From DAOMFM01 sp035429825 (GTDB lineage Bacteria; Acidobacteriota; Blastocatellia; UBA7656; JADIYM01), in assembly GCA_044224215.1 (NCBI GenBank), contig JBGAKX010000079.1, forward strand, positions 1 through 21,777: 21,777 nt of DNA. The letters run 5' to 3'. The notes beneath the pieces are model-generated. The model did no database searches. It was not told where the DNA came from and saw nothing but the letters and a program-made list of their open reading frames with translations. The position numbers and the translations under genes are program-made. Positions within the stretch are counted from its first letter, which is position 1, and each line of letters opens with the position of its first letter. This document shows positions 1 to 8,631 of this stretch, piece after piece.

Positions 1-48
1 GCCCGTGGTCGGATGCCGCACCAACTTGTTGATTCGCCCAACGATAAT

Positions 49-170
49 ACGGAGCTGAGCCCGGTAGGGCTCAGGCCCCAACAGTCGCTACCGCATCGCT
101 GGGTGAATGGGTCATCTCGCCCACGCGCCCTCACACCTTGGGGCCTGAGCGCTACCGCGCTCAGCTCCGT
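49..170. repeat. REPIN-like inverted pair of hairpins
   Basis: Two 33-bp arms (49-81 and 138-170) are inverted copies of each other with only two mismatches, separated by 56 bp. Each arm is itself a hairpin: CTGAGCCC-ggta-GGGCTCAG in the left arm and CTGAGCGC-tacc-GCGCTCAG in the right. The two differences between the arms are compensatory, so each small hairpin stays perfectly paired. This is the layout of a REP doublet (REPIN). The right arm contains the stop codon of the EVE-domain gene, so it may also serve as a terminator or 3'-end stabiliser. The arms and pairing are seen directly; the REPIN label is inference. Confidence 0.7.
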
Positions 171-634
171 TTCCTGCGTCCCATCTGCACCACGGTGGAG
201 AACTCTTCCTTTGTCGCGGGCAGGACCGACACACGGCTGCCGCGCTGGACGACCATCATCTTTTCGAGCCCGGCCATGGCCTTGATCTCGGAGATCGAGA
301 CGATCTCGCGGAACTTCTCGACGAACTTCAGATCGACCATGTACCACGTAGGTTTTGCCGGATCGCTCTTCGGATCGAAGTAGTGATGGCCCTTCTTCCA
401 CGCGAAGTGGTCGGGATAGCCGGCCTTGCAGATCTCTGCGACACCCGTGACGCCGGGAGGCTCGCCGCCCGAGGCGTAGAACAGGACCCGATCGCCGACC
501 TTCATGTCGTCTCGAAGGAAGTTCCGCGCCTGGTAGTTCCGGACGCCTTCCCACGTCGTCGTTCCGTCGCGCTCGAGGTCGTCGATCGAGTACGACTCCG
601 GTTCGCATTTCATCAGCCAGTATCGTTTTGCCAT
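161..634 (-). CDS. EVE-domain protein
   Basis: A 157-residue protein consisting almost entirely of one EVE domain, a PUA-like fold thought to bind modified bases in RNA or DNA. It begins MAKRYWLMKCEPESYSIDDL and shows the family signatures WEGVRNYQARNFLRDDMKVGD (residues about 29-49), the FYASG segment, and HHYFDPKSDP followed by a tryptophan. Length matches stand-alone bacterial EVE proteins (about 150 residues). It is cytosolic, with no signal peptide. The ATG at 634 is preceded by only a weak GGAAC-type ribosome binding site. Its stop lies inside an inverted repeat. No operon partner is visible, as the upstream 154 bp hold a dyad repeat. The exact substrate is unknown. Confidence 0.9.
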   Translation of the reverse strand: MAKRYWLMKCEPESYSIDDLERDGTTTWEGVRNYQARNFLRDDMKVGDRVLFYASGGEPPGVTGVAEICKAGYPDHFAWKKGHHYFDPKSDPAKPTWYMVDLKFVEKFREIVSISEIKAMAGLEKMMVVQRGSRVSVLPATKEEFSTVVQMGRRKRS

Positions 635-661
635 CGATGTTCCGTCCTAACGTTGGAAAAG

Positions 662-772
662 CAGGCCGCAGATCTACGCGAATTCAGCAGATTAACGCGG
701 ATCTGACTTTCAGTCAGCAACAAGAATTCAGATCTGCGTTGATCCGCATCATCTGCGTTTATCCGCGGCCTG
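662..772. repeat. Imperfect long dyad of GCAGATNAACGC type
   Basis: Two 44-nt arms (662-705 and 729-772) begin and end with CAGGCCGC and GCGGCCTG and are roughly inverted copies, with a 23-nt loop. Inside, variants of the words GCAGATTAACGC, GATCTGCGTTGATCC and ATCTGCGTTTATCC recur. The element fills most of the gap between the amidohydrolase stop at 789 and the EVE gene start. The same words recur in the tandem block after the permease (8632-8826). It is probably an interspersed intergenic palindrome; no coding potential is visible. Confidence 0.6.
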
Positions 773-788
773 TCTTCAATTCCGTCCG

Positions 789-2126
789 CTATGGAGTCCG
801 GTTCTTGTACTCCTCGTAGAACCGCGTGCGGCGGCTTTCCAGCGACACGGACCGCCCTTCGATGAACATCTGCTTCACCTCGGTCCGGATGTCGAGCGGA
901 TCGCCCGTCGCCACGAACAGATTGGCGAACTTCCCGACCTCGATCGACCCGACGCGATCCGACACGCCCCAGATCTCGGCCGGCCACACGGTCAACGCCC
1001 TGACGGCGTCGTCCTTTGACAACCCGCCGTACGCCACCGCCATCGCGGCCATGAACGGCAGATCGCACACCTGCGCCGAATCCTCGCTCGCAAACGCGAA
1101 CTTCACGCCCGCCCTGGCGAGCGCCGCCGGCAGTTCCTGCGGCAGGTCGTAGCGGTCGTCCTCCTTGTCGGGCACCGTGTACATCGGGCCGACAATGACC
1201 GCGATCTTCTTGCCCGCAAGATACGAACCGACGCCCGCAAGATCACTCGTTCCGAACTTGCCGTTCGAGCGCAGAACCATCCGAACCTTCTGCTGCTCGC
1301 AGAACTCGACCGCCTTCTTCACGTCGCGCAGGTCGTTCGTCTGGATGATCAGCGGCTGCTCGCCCGCGAGCACCGGCTGAAGCGCCGCAAGCTTGCGATC
1401 CGTGTCGGTCATCGGCAGCTTGGGGTCCTTCTCGCCGGCCGCAACGGCCTTCTGGTACGCGCGCGCGTCGTCAAAGAACGCCTTGATCTCGTCGAGCTTC
1501 TTGTCACGAGTCTTCCGCGCGTCCGCGTCCGTCGTCGTTCTGAGCGAGAATGTCGCGAAGTCGAAGCTCTGGCCCCCGACGCCACTCGGGAAGCTGAACG
1601 CCAGACCGACCGACTTCTTCAAGAATGCCTGGTCGACCGTCCAGCCGTTCAGGTCCTCGATCATCGCGTATCCAGGCAGCACGCCTCCGTCCGGAAGCGT
1701 GACCGCCGACGTGACGCCCGTGACCCGGGCCGCGGGGATCAGCTCGCTCGCAGGGTTATAGGCGTCAAACGCGAAAAGCTGCGGATTGTAGTCGCCGATC
1801 TCGGAAACATCCGTCGTCGCCGAGATCGACCCGACCTCGATGATCCCGAGCGTCGTCGCCGAGTCGATGAACCCCGGGTAGACCGAGAGCCCCGTCGCGT
1901 CGATCCGCTTCGCGCCCGAGGGCACGTCGACCGTCGCACCGACGGCCGCGATCTTTCCGTTCACGATCACCACCGTTCCACGATCGATGACGGAGCCCGT
2001 CCCCGTGACGATCCGCGCGTTCTCGATCGCGATCGTCTCGTCGCCGAGCGACGACGCCGACACGCCGAATCCGGGAATGCAGAGACCGATGGCTGCCAGC
2101 AGCGCCGCTGTCAGAATGCGTTTCAC
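789..2126 (-). CDS. Secreted amidohydrolase-family protein lacking the HxH metal motif
   Basis: A 445-residue protein with a signal peptide (MKRILTAALLAAIGLCIPGF) followed by the composite-barrel start of the amidohydrolase superfamily (ENARIVTGTG, then VYPGFIDS at about 82-89). Active family members have HxH right after the PG-ID motif; here residues 90-92 are Ala-Thr-Thr. The later histidine of the active neighbour (VHSHC) corresponds to IQTND. The C-terminal part keeps the family layout (GLSKDDAVRALTVWPAEIWG, GSIEVGKFANL). It therefore looks like a non-catalytic paralogue. The start is GTG, overlapping the previous stop (GTGA) and preceded by GGGAGGTG, so it is translationally coupled as the third gene of the operon. 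Substrate unknown. Confidence 0.85.
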   Translation of the reverse strand: MKRILTAALLAAIGLCIPGFGVSASSLGDETIAIENARIVTGTGSVIDRGTVVIVNGKIAAVGATVDVPSGAKRIDATGLSVYPGFIDSATTLGIIEVGSISATTDVSEIGDYNPQLFAFDAYNPASELIPAARVTGVTSAVTLPDGGVLPGYAMIEDLNGWTVDQAFLKKSVGLAFSFPSGVGGQSFDFATFSLRTTTDADARKTRDKKLDEIKAFFDDARAYQKAVAAGEKDPKLPMTDTDRKLAALQPVLAGEQPLIIQTNDLRDVKKAVEFCEQQKVRMVLRSNGKFGTSDLAGVGSYLAGKKIAVIVGPMYTVPDKEDDRYDLPQELPAALARAGVKFAFASEDSAQVCDLPFMAAMAVAYGGLSKDDAVRALTVWPAEIWGVSDRVGSIEVGKFANLFVATGDPLDIRTEVKQMFIEGRSVSLESRRTRFYEEYKNRTP

Positions 2127-3565
2127 TGGTCACCTCCCGTCTTCATGTCGTCGATGTCGCCGATCTTGGGCGGCTTGCTGTCCGGCGGACCGTCGCCCTT
2201 CGGCTTGTCCGACGACTTCTCCTTTTCGCGGAGCGCCGCCGCGGCGCGCTGCGCCGCATCCGCGTCCTTGAGCGCTTGCTGCCGGTCGAACAGCAGCACG
2301 CCGTCGACGTACGTCTTCTCGCAGACCGCGTATGTCGACAGCGGGTTCGCCGACCACACGACGATGTCCGCGTCCTTTCCGACGTCGAGCGAACCGGTCC
2401 ACTTGTCGATCCCGAGCTGTTTGGCCGGGTTGATCGTGATCATCTTCAGCGCTTCCTCTTCGGGCACGCCGCCGTATCGCACTGCACGCGCGGCATCGGT
2501 GTTGAGCCGCCGCTGCCGCTCGCCGTCATCCGAGTTGAGCGACACCACGACGCCCGCCTTCCACAACACCGCGGCGTTGTACGGCGTGGCGTCGAACGCC
2601 TCGACCTTGTAGGCCCAGAAATCGGCGAACGTCGATGCACCGATGCCCTCGGCGGCGAGCTCCTTCGCGATCTTGTAGCCCTCGAGCACGTGCTGGAAGG
2701 TCGCGATCTTGAAACCGAACTCCTTGGAGATGCGGATCAGCATCAGGATCTCGTCGGCGCGGTAGCAGTGCGAGTGCACGAGCCGCTTGCCCTCGAGCAC
2801 CTCGACGAGCGGTTCGAGCTCGAGGTCACGCCGCGGCGCCACGAGGTTCTTCTTGCCCGCCTTGACGTCGGCGTTGTAGCGGTCCCACTCGGCCTTGTAG
2901 TCGCGCGCGCGAAGGAACGCGTCGCGGATCGTGTCCTCGACGCCCATGCGTGTGCGCGGGTAGCGCTGCGGCTGTACCTGGAAATTCGAGCGCTTGGGGT
3001 TCTCGCCGAGCGCGAACTTGATTCCCGGAGGCGCCCCAACAAAGAGCAGCTCGTCGGCATGCTTGCCCCACCGCAGCTTGATCGTCGCGTTCTGGCCGCC
3101 AATCGCGTTGGCCGAGCCGTGCAGGACATTTGCCGACGTCACGCCGCCGGACAGCCCGATGAAGATCGAGCGGTCGGTCGGATCGATGACGTCCTGGATG
3201 CGCGCCATCGAGGTCACCGAGAGCGAGCCTTCGTTGACGTTGCCTTCGATGGCGATGTGCGAGTGGCAGTCGATGATCCCAGGCGTCACGAACTTGCCGG
3301 TCCCGTCGACAACCGTCGCGGTCGGCGACGCCTTCACGTCCTTGCCGACGTCGGCGATCTTGCCGTTCCGGATCAGCACCGAACCGTTCTCGATCGTGCC
3401 GTGCGTCATCGTCATGACGGTGGCGTTGCGGATCAGGATCTCGTTCGCCGGCGCCGTCTGCATGTCGACCGCCGCGGGCTGGCCGCCGATTGCGAGCGAT
3501 GTCGTGCCGCCGCCGAGGGCCACGATCAGACAGAGTCCCGCTGCAATATTGCGTGTTCTTCTCAT
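2123..3565 (-). CDS. Secreted imidazolonepropionase-like amidohydrolase with intact metal site
   Basis: A 480-residue protein with an N-terminal hydrophobic signal segment (residues about 5-27). It has the amidohydrolase metal site: PGIIDCHSH gives His101 and His103, then VHSHC, FQHV and the NSDD aspartate motif in the last third, and ends with the usual composite-sandwich strand (GSLDVGKDADIVVW). It should be a periplasmic metal-dependent hydrolase; the substrate (dipeptide-like or cyclic amide) cannot be told from sequence. The charged C-terminal tail, rich in Lys, Asp and Pro, is unusual. The ATG overlaps the upstream stop (ATGA). It is the central and only metal-competent member of the three-gene operon. 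Confidence 0.9.
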   Translation of the reverse strand: MRRTRNIAAGLCLIVALGGGTTSLAIGGQPAAVDMQTAPANEILIRNATVMTMTHGTIENGSVLIRNGKIADVGKDVKASPTATVVDGTGKFVTPGIIDCHSHIAIEGNVNEGSLSVTSMARIQDVIDPTDRSIFIGLSGGVTSANVLHGSANAIGGQNATIKLRWGKHADELLFVGAPPGIKFALGENPKRSNFQVQPQRYPRTRMGVEDTIRDAFLRARDYKAEWDRYNADVKAGKKNLVAPRRDLELEPLVEVLEGKRLVHSHCYRADEILMLIRISKEFGFKIATFQHVLEGYKIAKELAAEGIGASTFADFWAYKVEAFDATPYNAAVLWKAGVVVSLNSDDGERQRRLNTDAARAVRYGGVPEEEALKMITINPAKQLGIDKWTGSLDVGKDADIVVWSANPLSTYAVCEKTYVDGVLLFDRQQALKDADAAQRAAAALREKEKSSDKPKGDGPPDSKPPKIGDIDDMKTGGDQ

Positions 3566-5208
3566 CGTACTGCTCCCCTCGGCCGCTTGCCGGTGAACTC
3601 GACCGTCCCCTGTCCGCTGACGGCTACCGTCCCGCTCATCGAATCCCCTTCAACGGTGCCGTTGAATGTCGTGTCGATCGACGTTCCGCCGACCGAGACG
3701 GTCGCTGAGAACGAGACCTTGTTGCCCGAGACCGTGCCTTCCTTGACGTCGGTCGTCCCGAACATCGCGTTGGCCATCGACCCGGTGAAGCTCGTGCCAC
3801 TCTGCGTGAGCGTCAGCGTCACGTCCTGATTCCCGCCCGGTGTGACCACCGTCAGGTTCCACGTGCCGGAGACGTCGACCTTGGCAGCCTCGCCTGGCTT
3901 TGGCGCTGCCTCGACCTTCATCTCGAATCGCGCGCCGTCGACAAACACGTACTTGATCTTTGTCTTCGCCTCGAACAGGTCGCCGTCGGTGACGACGAGG
4001 TTTGCGATCTTGCCAGGCTCGATCGAGCCGAGCTGGTCCGAGACGCCGAGGAGCTCGGCACTCGTGAGCGTCATCGCACGCAATGCGTCGTCCTTGGAGA
4101 GTCCGGCGCCGACCGCCTTGATCGCGTTCCCGACGAACTGCTTGGGATCCTTGAGGCCGCCGGACTGGAACGCGAACCGGACGCCCGCCTTCTGGAGCTT
4201 CGCGGCGCCGCCCGGAGCGTCCATCCGCGCCTGGACCACGCGCAGCGGCTCGGTGGTCTCGGGGTCCATGTCGCCCGGCCGCTCGGGGTAGTTGAGCGAC
4301 AGCAGCACCGGGACGCCCGCGGTCTTGAGTGCATCCGCCGCCTTCCACGCTTCGAGTCCGCCCGCGATCATCGCCTTCAGCTTGAACTCCGACACGATCT
4401 TGAGCGCGCGGCGGATCATCGCGTCGTCGTTGGCTTCGATCACGACGGGAACCGTGCGATCGAGCGCGGGAACGACGGCCGCGAGGCTTTCGCTGGGCGC
4501 GGGGCGGCGATAGCCCTTCGGCGTGGCGGAATAGCGCTGCCACTCCTGCTTGTAGTGCTGGCCGTCGAGGAACTTCTGACGGATGACCGCGATGACGCCC
4601 ATCAGCGATCCCGGGTAGTCGTTGAAGCCGCCGCCGGTCTCAAAGCTCACGTGCTGGGCGACCGGTGTCTTGACCGACATCGCCTGGGCAGACGCGCCGG
4701 CCGTGTCGACGAGCGCGCTCTGTCCGCGGAAGATGCCGCCCTTTGGCACCGCGAGCACGGTCGTGATTCCGGCGTTGCGGAACGACTCGATGCGGCCGTC
4801 GGGTTTCACGAGCGGGAGCGCTTCGCGTTCGGGGGTGACGCCCGAGGGGTTGTCGCGGTCTGGCGCACGCGCGCCGCCCTGCGGAGGGCCGCCGCCGCGT
4901 CGTCCGCCTTCGGGGCCCGGGCCTTGCGCCTGCTGTTCCGCCTCGACGAACGTGAACGAATCGATCAGACCGGGGTACACGGTCAGACCGGTTCCGTCGA
5001 TGGTTCGCGCGTCGGCGGGTGCGGCGACGGCCGGCCCGACGGACTCGATCAGGCCGTCGCGGATGACGACCGTGCCTTTTTCGATCGGCGGGCCCGACAC
5101 GGGCACGATGCGCGCCCCGGTGATGGCCCACACGTCGGGCGCGCCGGCACGCGCCGGAATCGCCTGGCATGCGACCACGACAGCCAGGAAGACAACCCCA
5201 AGCTTCAT
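3562..5208 (-). CDS. Secreted amidohydrolase-like protein (HxH lost) with C-terminal beta domain
   Basis: First gene of the leftward amidohydrolase operon, 548 residues from the ATG at 5208, which has an ideal AAGGAG six bases upstream. An in-frame upstream ATG at 5232 lacks this and would spoil the signal peptide MKLGVVFLAVVVACQAIPARA. The amidohydrolase start is clear (ITGARIVPV, then VYPGLIDS), but the HxH position reads Phe85-Thr86-Phe87. A Gly/Pro-rich insert lies at about residues 93-123. After the amidohydrolase part, from about residue 455, comes a separate beta-rich domain starting VSGTWNLTV and rich in Thr, Ser and Gly, resembling lipocalin-like add-on domains. It is probably a non-catalytic partner of the middle gene; that role is inference. 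Confidence 0.85.
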   Translation of the reverse strand: MKLGVVFLAVVVACQAIPARAGAPDVWAITGARIVPVSGPPIEKGTVVIRDGLIESVGPAVAAPADARTIDGTGLTVYPGLIDSFTFVEAEQQAQGPGPEGGRRGGGPPQGGARAPDRDNPSGVTPEREALPLVKPDGRIESFRNAGITTVLAVPKGGIFRGQSALVDTAGASAQAMSVKTPVAQHVSFETGGGFNDYPGSLMGVIAVIRQKFLDGQHYKQEWQRYSATPKGYRRPAPSESLAAVVPALDRTVPVVIEANDDAMIRRALKIVSEFKLKAMIAGGLEAWKAADALKTAGVPVLLSLNYPERPGDMDPETTEPLRVVQARMDAPGGAAKLQKAGVRFAFQSGGLKDPKQFVGNAIKAVGAGLSKDDALRAMTLTSAELLGVSDQLGSIEPGKIANLVVTDGDLFEAKTKIKYVFVDGARFEMKVEAAPKPGEAAKVDVSGTWNLTVVTPGGNQDVTLTLTQSGTSFTGSMANAMFGTTDVKEGTVSGNKVSFSATVSVGGTSIDTTFNGTVEGDSMSGTVAVSGQGTVEFTGKRPRGAVR

Positions 5209-5274
5209 GAAATGCTCCTTTTCTGGGGACAAAGAACGGATATTACGCGATTTCGGGTGTCAGGTTTCGGGCTC

Positions 5275-5339
5275 GCGCAAAGGCGCAAAGAAAAAGAGAC
5301 GCAAAGCAGACTTGGCGTCTTTGCGTCTTTGCGTGAACT
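5275..5339. repeat. CGCAAAGACGC palindrome, copy 1
   Basis: The left arm has GCGCAAAGGCGCAAAG and GACGCAAAG; the right arm reads CGTCTTTGCGTCTTTGCGTG, so the two can pair with an internal loop. It lies between the flavin oxidoreductase stop at 5345 and the amidohydrolase operon start. Three similar elements occur in this window at 6883, 16261 and 18741, always between genes. Confidence 0.75.
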
Positions 5340-5344
5340 GGCCT

Positions 5345-6829
5345 TCAAGGGTTCCATGCTGGCGGTAACAACCTCCGCTTGCCGTCATCACTCAGCGTCA
5401 CCGTGGGATCTTCGCGATCCGCCCGGTCCCACAGCTTGCAGGTGACCTGTTTGTGCATCTGGTCGAGCCCCTCGCAGTAGTTCGTGAACTCGCACCGCCG
5501 CACCTCGTCGCCCCGACCGAGCCTCACCTTCCGGAACCAGTCCGGATCGGCGAGCGCCTGCCGTGCCAGCCCCACGATGTCGGCCTCGCCCCGCTTCAGA
5601 ATCTGCTCGGCCTGATCGAACGTCGTGATGCCGCCCGCCGTGACGACCGGCGTCGAATGGCCGTCGTCGCGTATGGCCGCACGAATCGCCGCCGCGAGCG
5701 GCACGTTGCGCGAAAACGGACCGCGCGCGTCCGACAGCACCGTCGGCATGCACTCGTACCCGCTCTGCCCCGTGTAGGGATAGACGGCGTGGCCGACCTT
5801 TGGCTGTTTGGCGTCCTCGAACTTGCCGCCCTTCGAGATCGACAGGAAGTCGAAGCCCGCGCGAGAGAACTCGCGGCCAAAATACACCGCATCCTCGATG
5901 CGGTTCCCGCCCTCGATCACGTCGTCGCCAAGATACCGGCACCCGACTGGAAAATCGGCGCCGACTCGTTCGCGCACCGCGCGGAACACCTCGAGCGGCA
6001 GGCGGACCCGGTTTTCGCGCGGCCCGCCGTAGCCGTCGGTCCGAGTGTTCCATGCACTAAGAAACGACGCCATCGTGTACGCGTGCGCGTAGTGCAGTTC
6101 GACGCCGTCGAATCCGGCCTCGCGCGCGCGTTCGGCGGCGTCGGCAAAGATGCCTGGCAGGACCTCGGGCAGGTTTCTTATGTACTCGAGGTGCGTGTCG
6201 GTGACACGCTCGCGGTAGCCGAACCTCAGCGACTCGAGCTCTCGCTCGTCGAGCACCCGGTCGACGAGGTCGTCCGGTGCGGCAGCGAGAAACGCGCGCA
6301 GTTCGGGCTCGGCGGCCTCGCGCCATTGCGGGTCTTCGGTCTCGCCCGCGAGCCGGTCGCGCAGTGCGTCGGTGATCGCGAGAAAGCGCTCAAAGAACTT
6401 CGCCGGATCGGGCCGGCGGCGCACCGACAGAAAGTCGATGATCTGGATGAAGAGCCGTGTGTGTCCGTCGCTCTCGGTGCGGACGCGCTCGACGAGGCGT
6501 TTGAGTCCGGGCAGAAACCGGTCGTGGCCGATCCGCAGCAGCGGACCGCTCGGGATGTCGCGCACGCCGGTGGCCTCGACGACGACCGCGCCGGGGCGGC
6601 CGGCTGCAAAGCGGCCGTACCAGTCGAGGTTGTTCCCGGTAACGAGGCCGTCTTCGGTGGCGCGCCACGGAACCATTGCCGGGACCCACGTTCGGCTTTC
6701 GAGCGTGGCGGTTCCGATGGAAATCGGCTGGAAGAGCAGCGAGGCTGCCGCTTCCGATTCGGACGGCCACCGTGCCTCGGGCAGCTTGTGCCGCACCGGA
6801 TGTGCAAAACGCCACATGTGGAAGGGCAT
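5345..6829 (-). CDS. NADH:flavin oxidoreductase (Old Yellow Enzyme / dienoyl-CoA reductase barrel)
   Basis: A 494-residue FMN-dependent TIM-barrel oxidoreductase. The N-terminal strand LFQPISIGTATLESRTWVPA is the family start. The substrate and FMN region reads GFDGVELHYAHAYTMASFLS followed by NTRTDGYGGPRENR, the OYE signature. The phosphate-binding end is VVTAGGITTF plus ADIVGLARQALADPDWF. A cysteine-containing tail (CEFTNYCEGLDQMHKQVTC) resembles the iron-sulfur cluster region of 2,4-dienoyl-CoA reductases, but the protein ends before any NAD-binding domain. I placed the start at ATG 6829; ATG 6817 is also possible. The frame stays open far upstream, but that extension is antisense to the permease. 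Divergent from the permease, 207 bp apart. Substrate unknown. Confidence 0.88.
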   Translation of the reverse strand: MPFHMWRFAHPVRHKLPEARWPSESEAAASLLFQPISIGTATLESRTWVPAMVPWRATEDGLVTGNNLDWYGRFAAGRPGAVVVEATGVRDIPSGPLLRIGHDRFLPGLKRLVERVRTESDGHTRLFIQIIDFLSVRRRPDPAKFFERFLAITDALRDRLAGETEDPQWREAAEPELRAFLAAAPDDLVDRVLDERELESLRFGYRERVTDTHLEYIRNLPEVLPGIFADAAERAREAGFDGVELHYAHAYTMASFLSAWNTRTDGYGGPRENRVRLPLEVFRAVRERVGADFPVGCRYLGDDVIEGGNRIEDAVYFGREFSRAGFDFLSISKGGKFEDAKQPKVGHAVYPYTGQSGYECMPTVLSDARGPFSRNVPLAAAIRAAIRDDGHSTPVVTAGGITTFDQAEQILKRGEADIVGLARQALADPDWFRKVRLGRGDEVRRCEFTNYCEGLDQMHKQVTCKLWDRADREDPTVTLSDDGKRRLLPPAWNP

Positions 6830-6882
6830 GACCCTAGCACACGGGGCACGGGTCAGGGTAGGCGTGCATGGCGAGGGACTGG

Positions 6883-6981
6883 TCCACGCAAAGACGCTAA
6901 GTCGCAGAGGCGCAGAGGACCGCTTTCTTCTCTGAACAAACACTTCCGATTCCTTGGCGTCCTTTGCGTCTTTGCGTGAGA
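6883..6981. repeat. CGCAAAGACGC palindrome, copy 2
   Basis: The left arm (6883-6918) carries ACGCAAAGACGC followed by CGCAGAGGCGCAGAGG; the right arm (6954-6981) carries GCGTCCTTTGCGTCTTTGCG. It sits in the divergent gap between the flavin oxidoreductase and the permease. Its loop is longer than in the other copies. A TTGTACAAT word just right of it could be a -10 element for the permease, but I see no convincing -35. Confidence 0.7.
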
Positions 6982-7036
6982 CTTCTTCACCTGTTGTACA
7001 ATCCCGCCGCCGAATCCCCTGCAGTTCCAACAACCT

Positions 7037-8623
7037 ATGACTGATGCACAGCGAGTGAACCCCCTGCCGTGGTTCGTGCGCGGCGACATCGACGGATTCT
7101 TCGGTCTCGCGCTCGACAACTTCGTCCAGCTGCTGCTGATCGCCGCCCTCTGCAAGGGCGTCCTCGGCTTCCCGGACGAGCTGCTCTACGGCCGCATCCT
7201 TCCCGGCGCGGCAGTCTCGCTGCTCGTCGGCAACATCTTCTACGCCGTCCAGGCCCGACGCGTCGCCGCGGCCACCGGCCGCACCGACCTGTGCGCCCTC
7301 CCCTACGGCATCAATACGGTCTCGCTGATCGCGTTCGTGTTCCTCGTGATGCTGCCCGCAAAACTCACGGCCGCCGCCGCAGGCGTCGCCGATCCCGCGC
7401 GCGTCGCGTGGCAGGCCGGCCTTGTCGCGTGCGCCGGCACCGGCTTTATCGAGCTGTGCGGATCGTTCGTCGCCGAACGCATCCGTCGCGCCACGCCCCG
7501 CGCCGCGCTGCTCTCGACGCTCGCCGGCATCGCGCTCACGTTCATCGCGCTTGGGTTTCTCTTCCGCACGTACGCGCACCCGATCGTCGGGCTCTCGACG
7601 CTCGCGGTCGTGATGCTGACCTATTTTGGCCGCGTGAAGTTCCGAGGCGGCCTGCCCGGCGGACTGGTCGCGGTCGCGCTCGGGACGCTGCTCGCGTGGA
7701 CCACCGGCATCGCGCCGGTCGGCGCGCAGCCGACGGGCGGTATCGGGTTCTTTCCGCCTGTGCCCGTTCTCGGCGACCTGATCACGGCGATCACCAGCGG
7801 CCACGCGATCACCTACATCTCGATCATCATCCCGATGGGGATCTTTACGGTCGTCGGGTCGCTGCAGAACCTCGAATCGGCCGAAGCGGCGGGCGACTCG
7901 TACGCGACGCAGCCGTCGCTTGCGGCAAACGGGATCGGGACGATCGCGGCGGCGGTCTTCGGGTCGTGCTTTCCGACGACGATCTACATCGGCCACCCGG
8001 GATGGAAGGCGATGGGATCGCGCACCGGCTACTCCATCCTGAACGGCGTGATGGTCACAATCGTGTGCCTGACCGGAACGCTGGCGTGGCTGGCGTGGGC
8101 GGTGCCGGTCGATGCTGGCATGGCGATCGTGTTGTGGATCGGCATCGTGATCACGGCGCAGGCGTTCCAGGCCGTGCCGCGCGAGCACGCGCCCGCGGCG
8201 GTGATGGGGCTGCTGCCCGGCGTCGGCGCGTGGGGCGCGCTGATGGCAAAGACGGGCCTGAGGACCGCGGGCTACGGCGGACCGGACAAGCCGTTCACGG
8301 ATCAGCTCGTCGGGCTGTTCCAGGCGAGCGACACGTGGATCTCGGGTGCGTTCGCGCTCGAACAGGGGTTCATCTTCACGTCGATGATCCTGGCGGCCGC
8401 GACGGTCGCGGTGATCGAGCGGAGGTTCGGCGTCGCGGCGGCGTGGTGCGCGGCGGCGGCGCTGCTCTCGATCGTCGGACTGATGCACTCGTACCAGTAC
8501 ACGCCGGGCGACACGGCGATGTCGCTCGCGCCGGGCTGGCCGTGGGCGATCGGCTATGCGTCGATGGCGGCACTGTTTGTCGCGGCGAAGTTCATCACGA
8601 CGCCCGACGACGCGGGGCACTGA
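7037..8623 (+). CDS. NCS2-type (xanthine/uracil-like) inner-membrane permease
   Basis: A 528-residue, very hydrophobic protein with about 12-14 predicted membrane segments. The start, WFVRGDIDGFFGLALDNFVQ, and the following LPYGINTVSLIAFVF segment resemble nucleobase-type NCS2/AzgA-like permeases, and the PTTIYIGHPGWKAMG region resembles the conserved loop before TM9-10 of that superfamily. A likely role is proton- or sodium-coupled uptake of a purine, pyrimidine or related compound, but the ligand cannot be read from sequence. The ATG at 7037 has a poor ribosome binding site; no better start is visible. It is monocistronic and followed by a tandem repeat block. Confidence 0.8.
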   Translation: MTDAQRVNPLPWFVRGDIDGFFGLALDNFVQLLLIAALCKGVLGFPDELLYGRILPGAAVSLLVGNIFYAVQARRVAAATGRTDLCALPYGINTVSLIAFVFLVMLPAKLTAAAAGVADPARVAWQAGLVACAGTGFIELCGSFVAERIRRATPRAALLSTLAGIALTFIALGFLFRTYAHPIVGLSTLAVVMLTYFGRVKFRGGLPGGLVAVALGTLLAWTTGIAPVGAQPTGGIGFFPPVPVLGDLITAITSGHAITYISIIIPMGIFTVVGSLQNLESAEAAGDSYATQPSLAANGIGTIAAAVFGSCFPTTIYIGHPGWKAMGSRTGYSILNGVMVTIVCLTGTLAWLAWAVPVDAGMAIVLWIGIVITAQAFQAVPREHAPAAVMGLLPGVGAWGALMAKTGLRTAGYGGPDKPFTDQLVGLFQASDTWISGAFALEQGFIFTSMILAAATVAVIERRFGVAAAWCAAAALLSIVGLMHSYQYTPGDTAMSLAPGWPWAIGYASMAALFVAAKFITTPDDAGH

Positions 8624-8631
8624 ACTGCCAC

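Noticed and set aside
2276..3829. A 517-codon plus-strand frame opposite the amidohydrolases
   Set aside because: Its composition (runs of Arg, Asp, Val and His) is that of an antisense shadow, and the minus-strand amidohydrolase frames have signal peptides and coupled starts.
6830..8620. A 1091-codon minus-strand frame that would extend the flavin oxidoreductase by about 600 residues
   Set aside because: The extension is antisense to the permease and consists of Arg/Asp-rich sequence typical of the complementary frame of high-GC genes; the barrel domain starts naturally at 6829.
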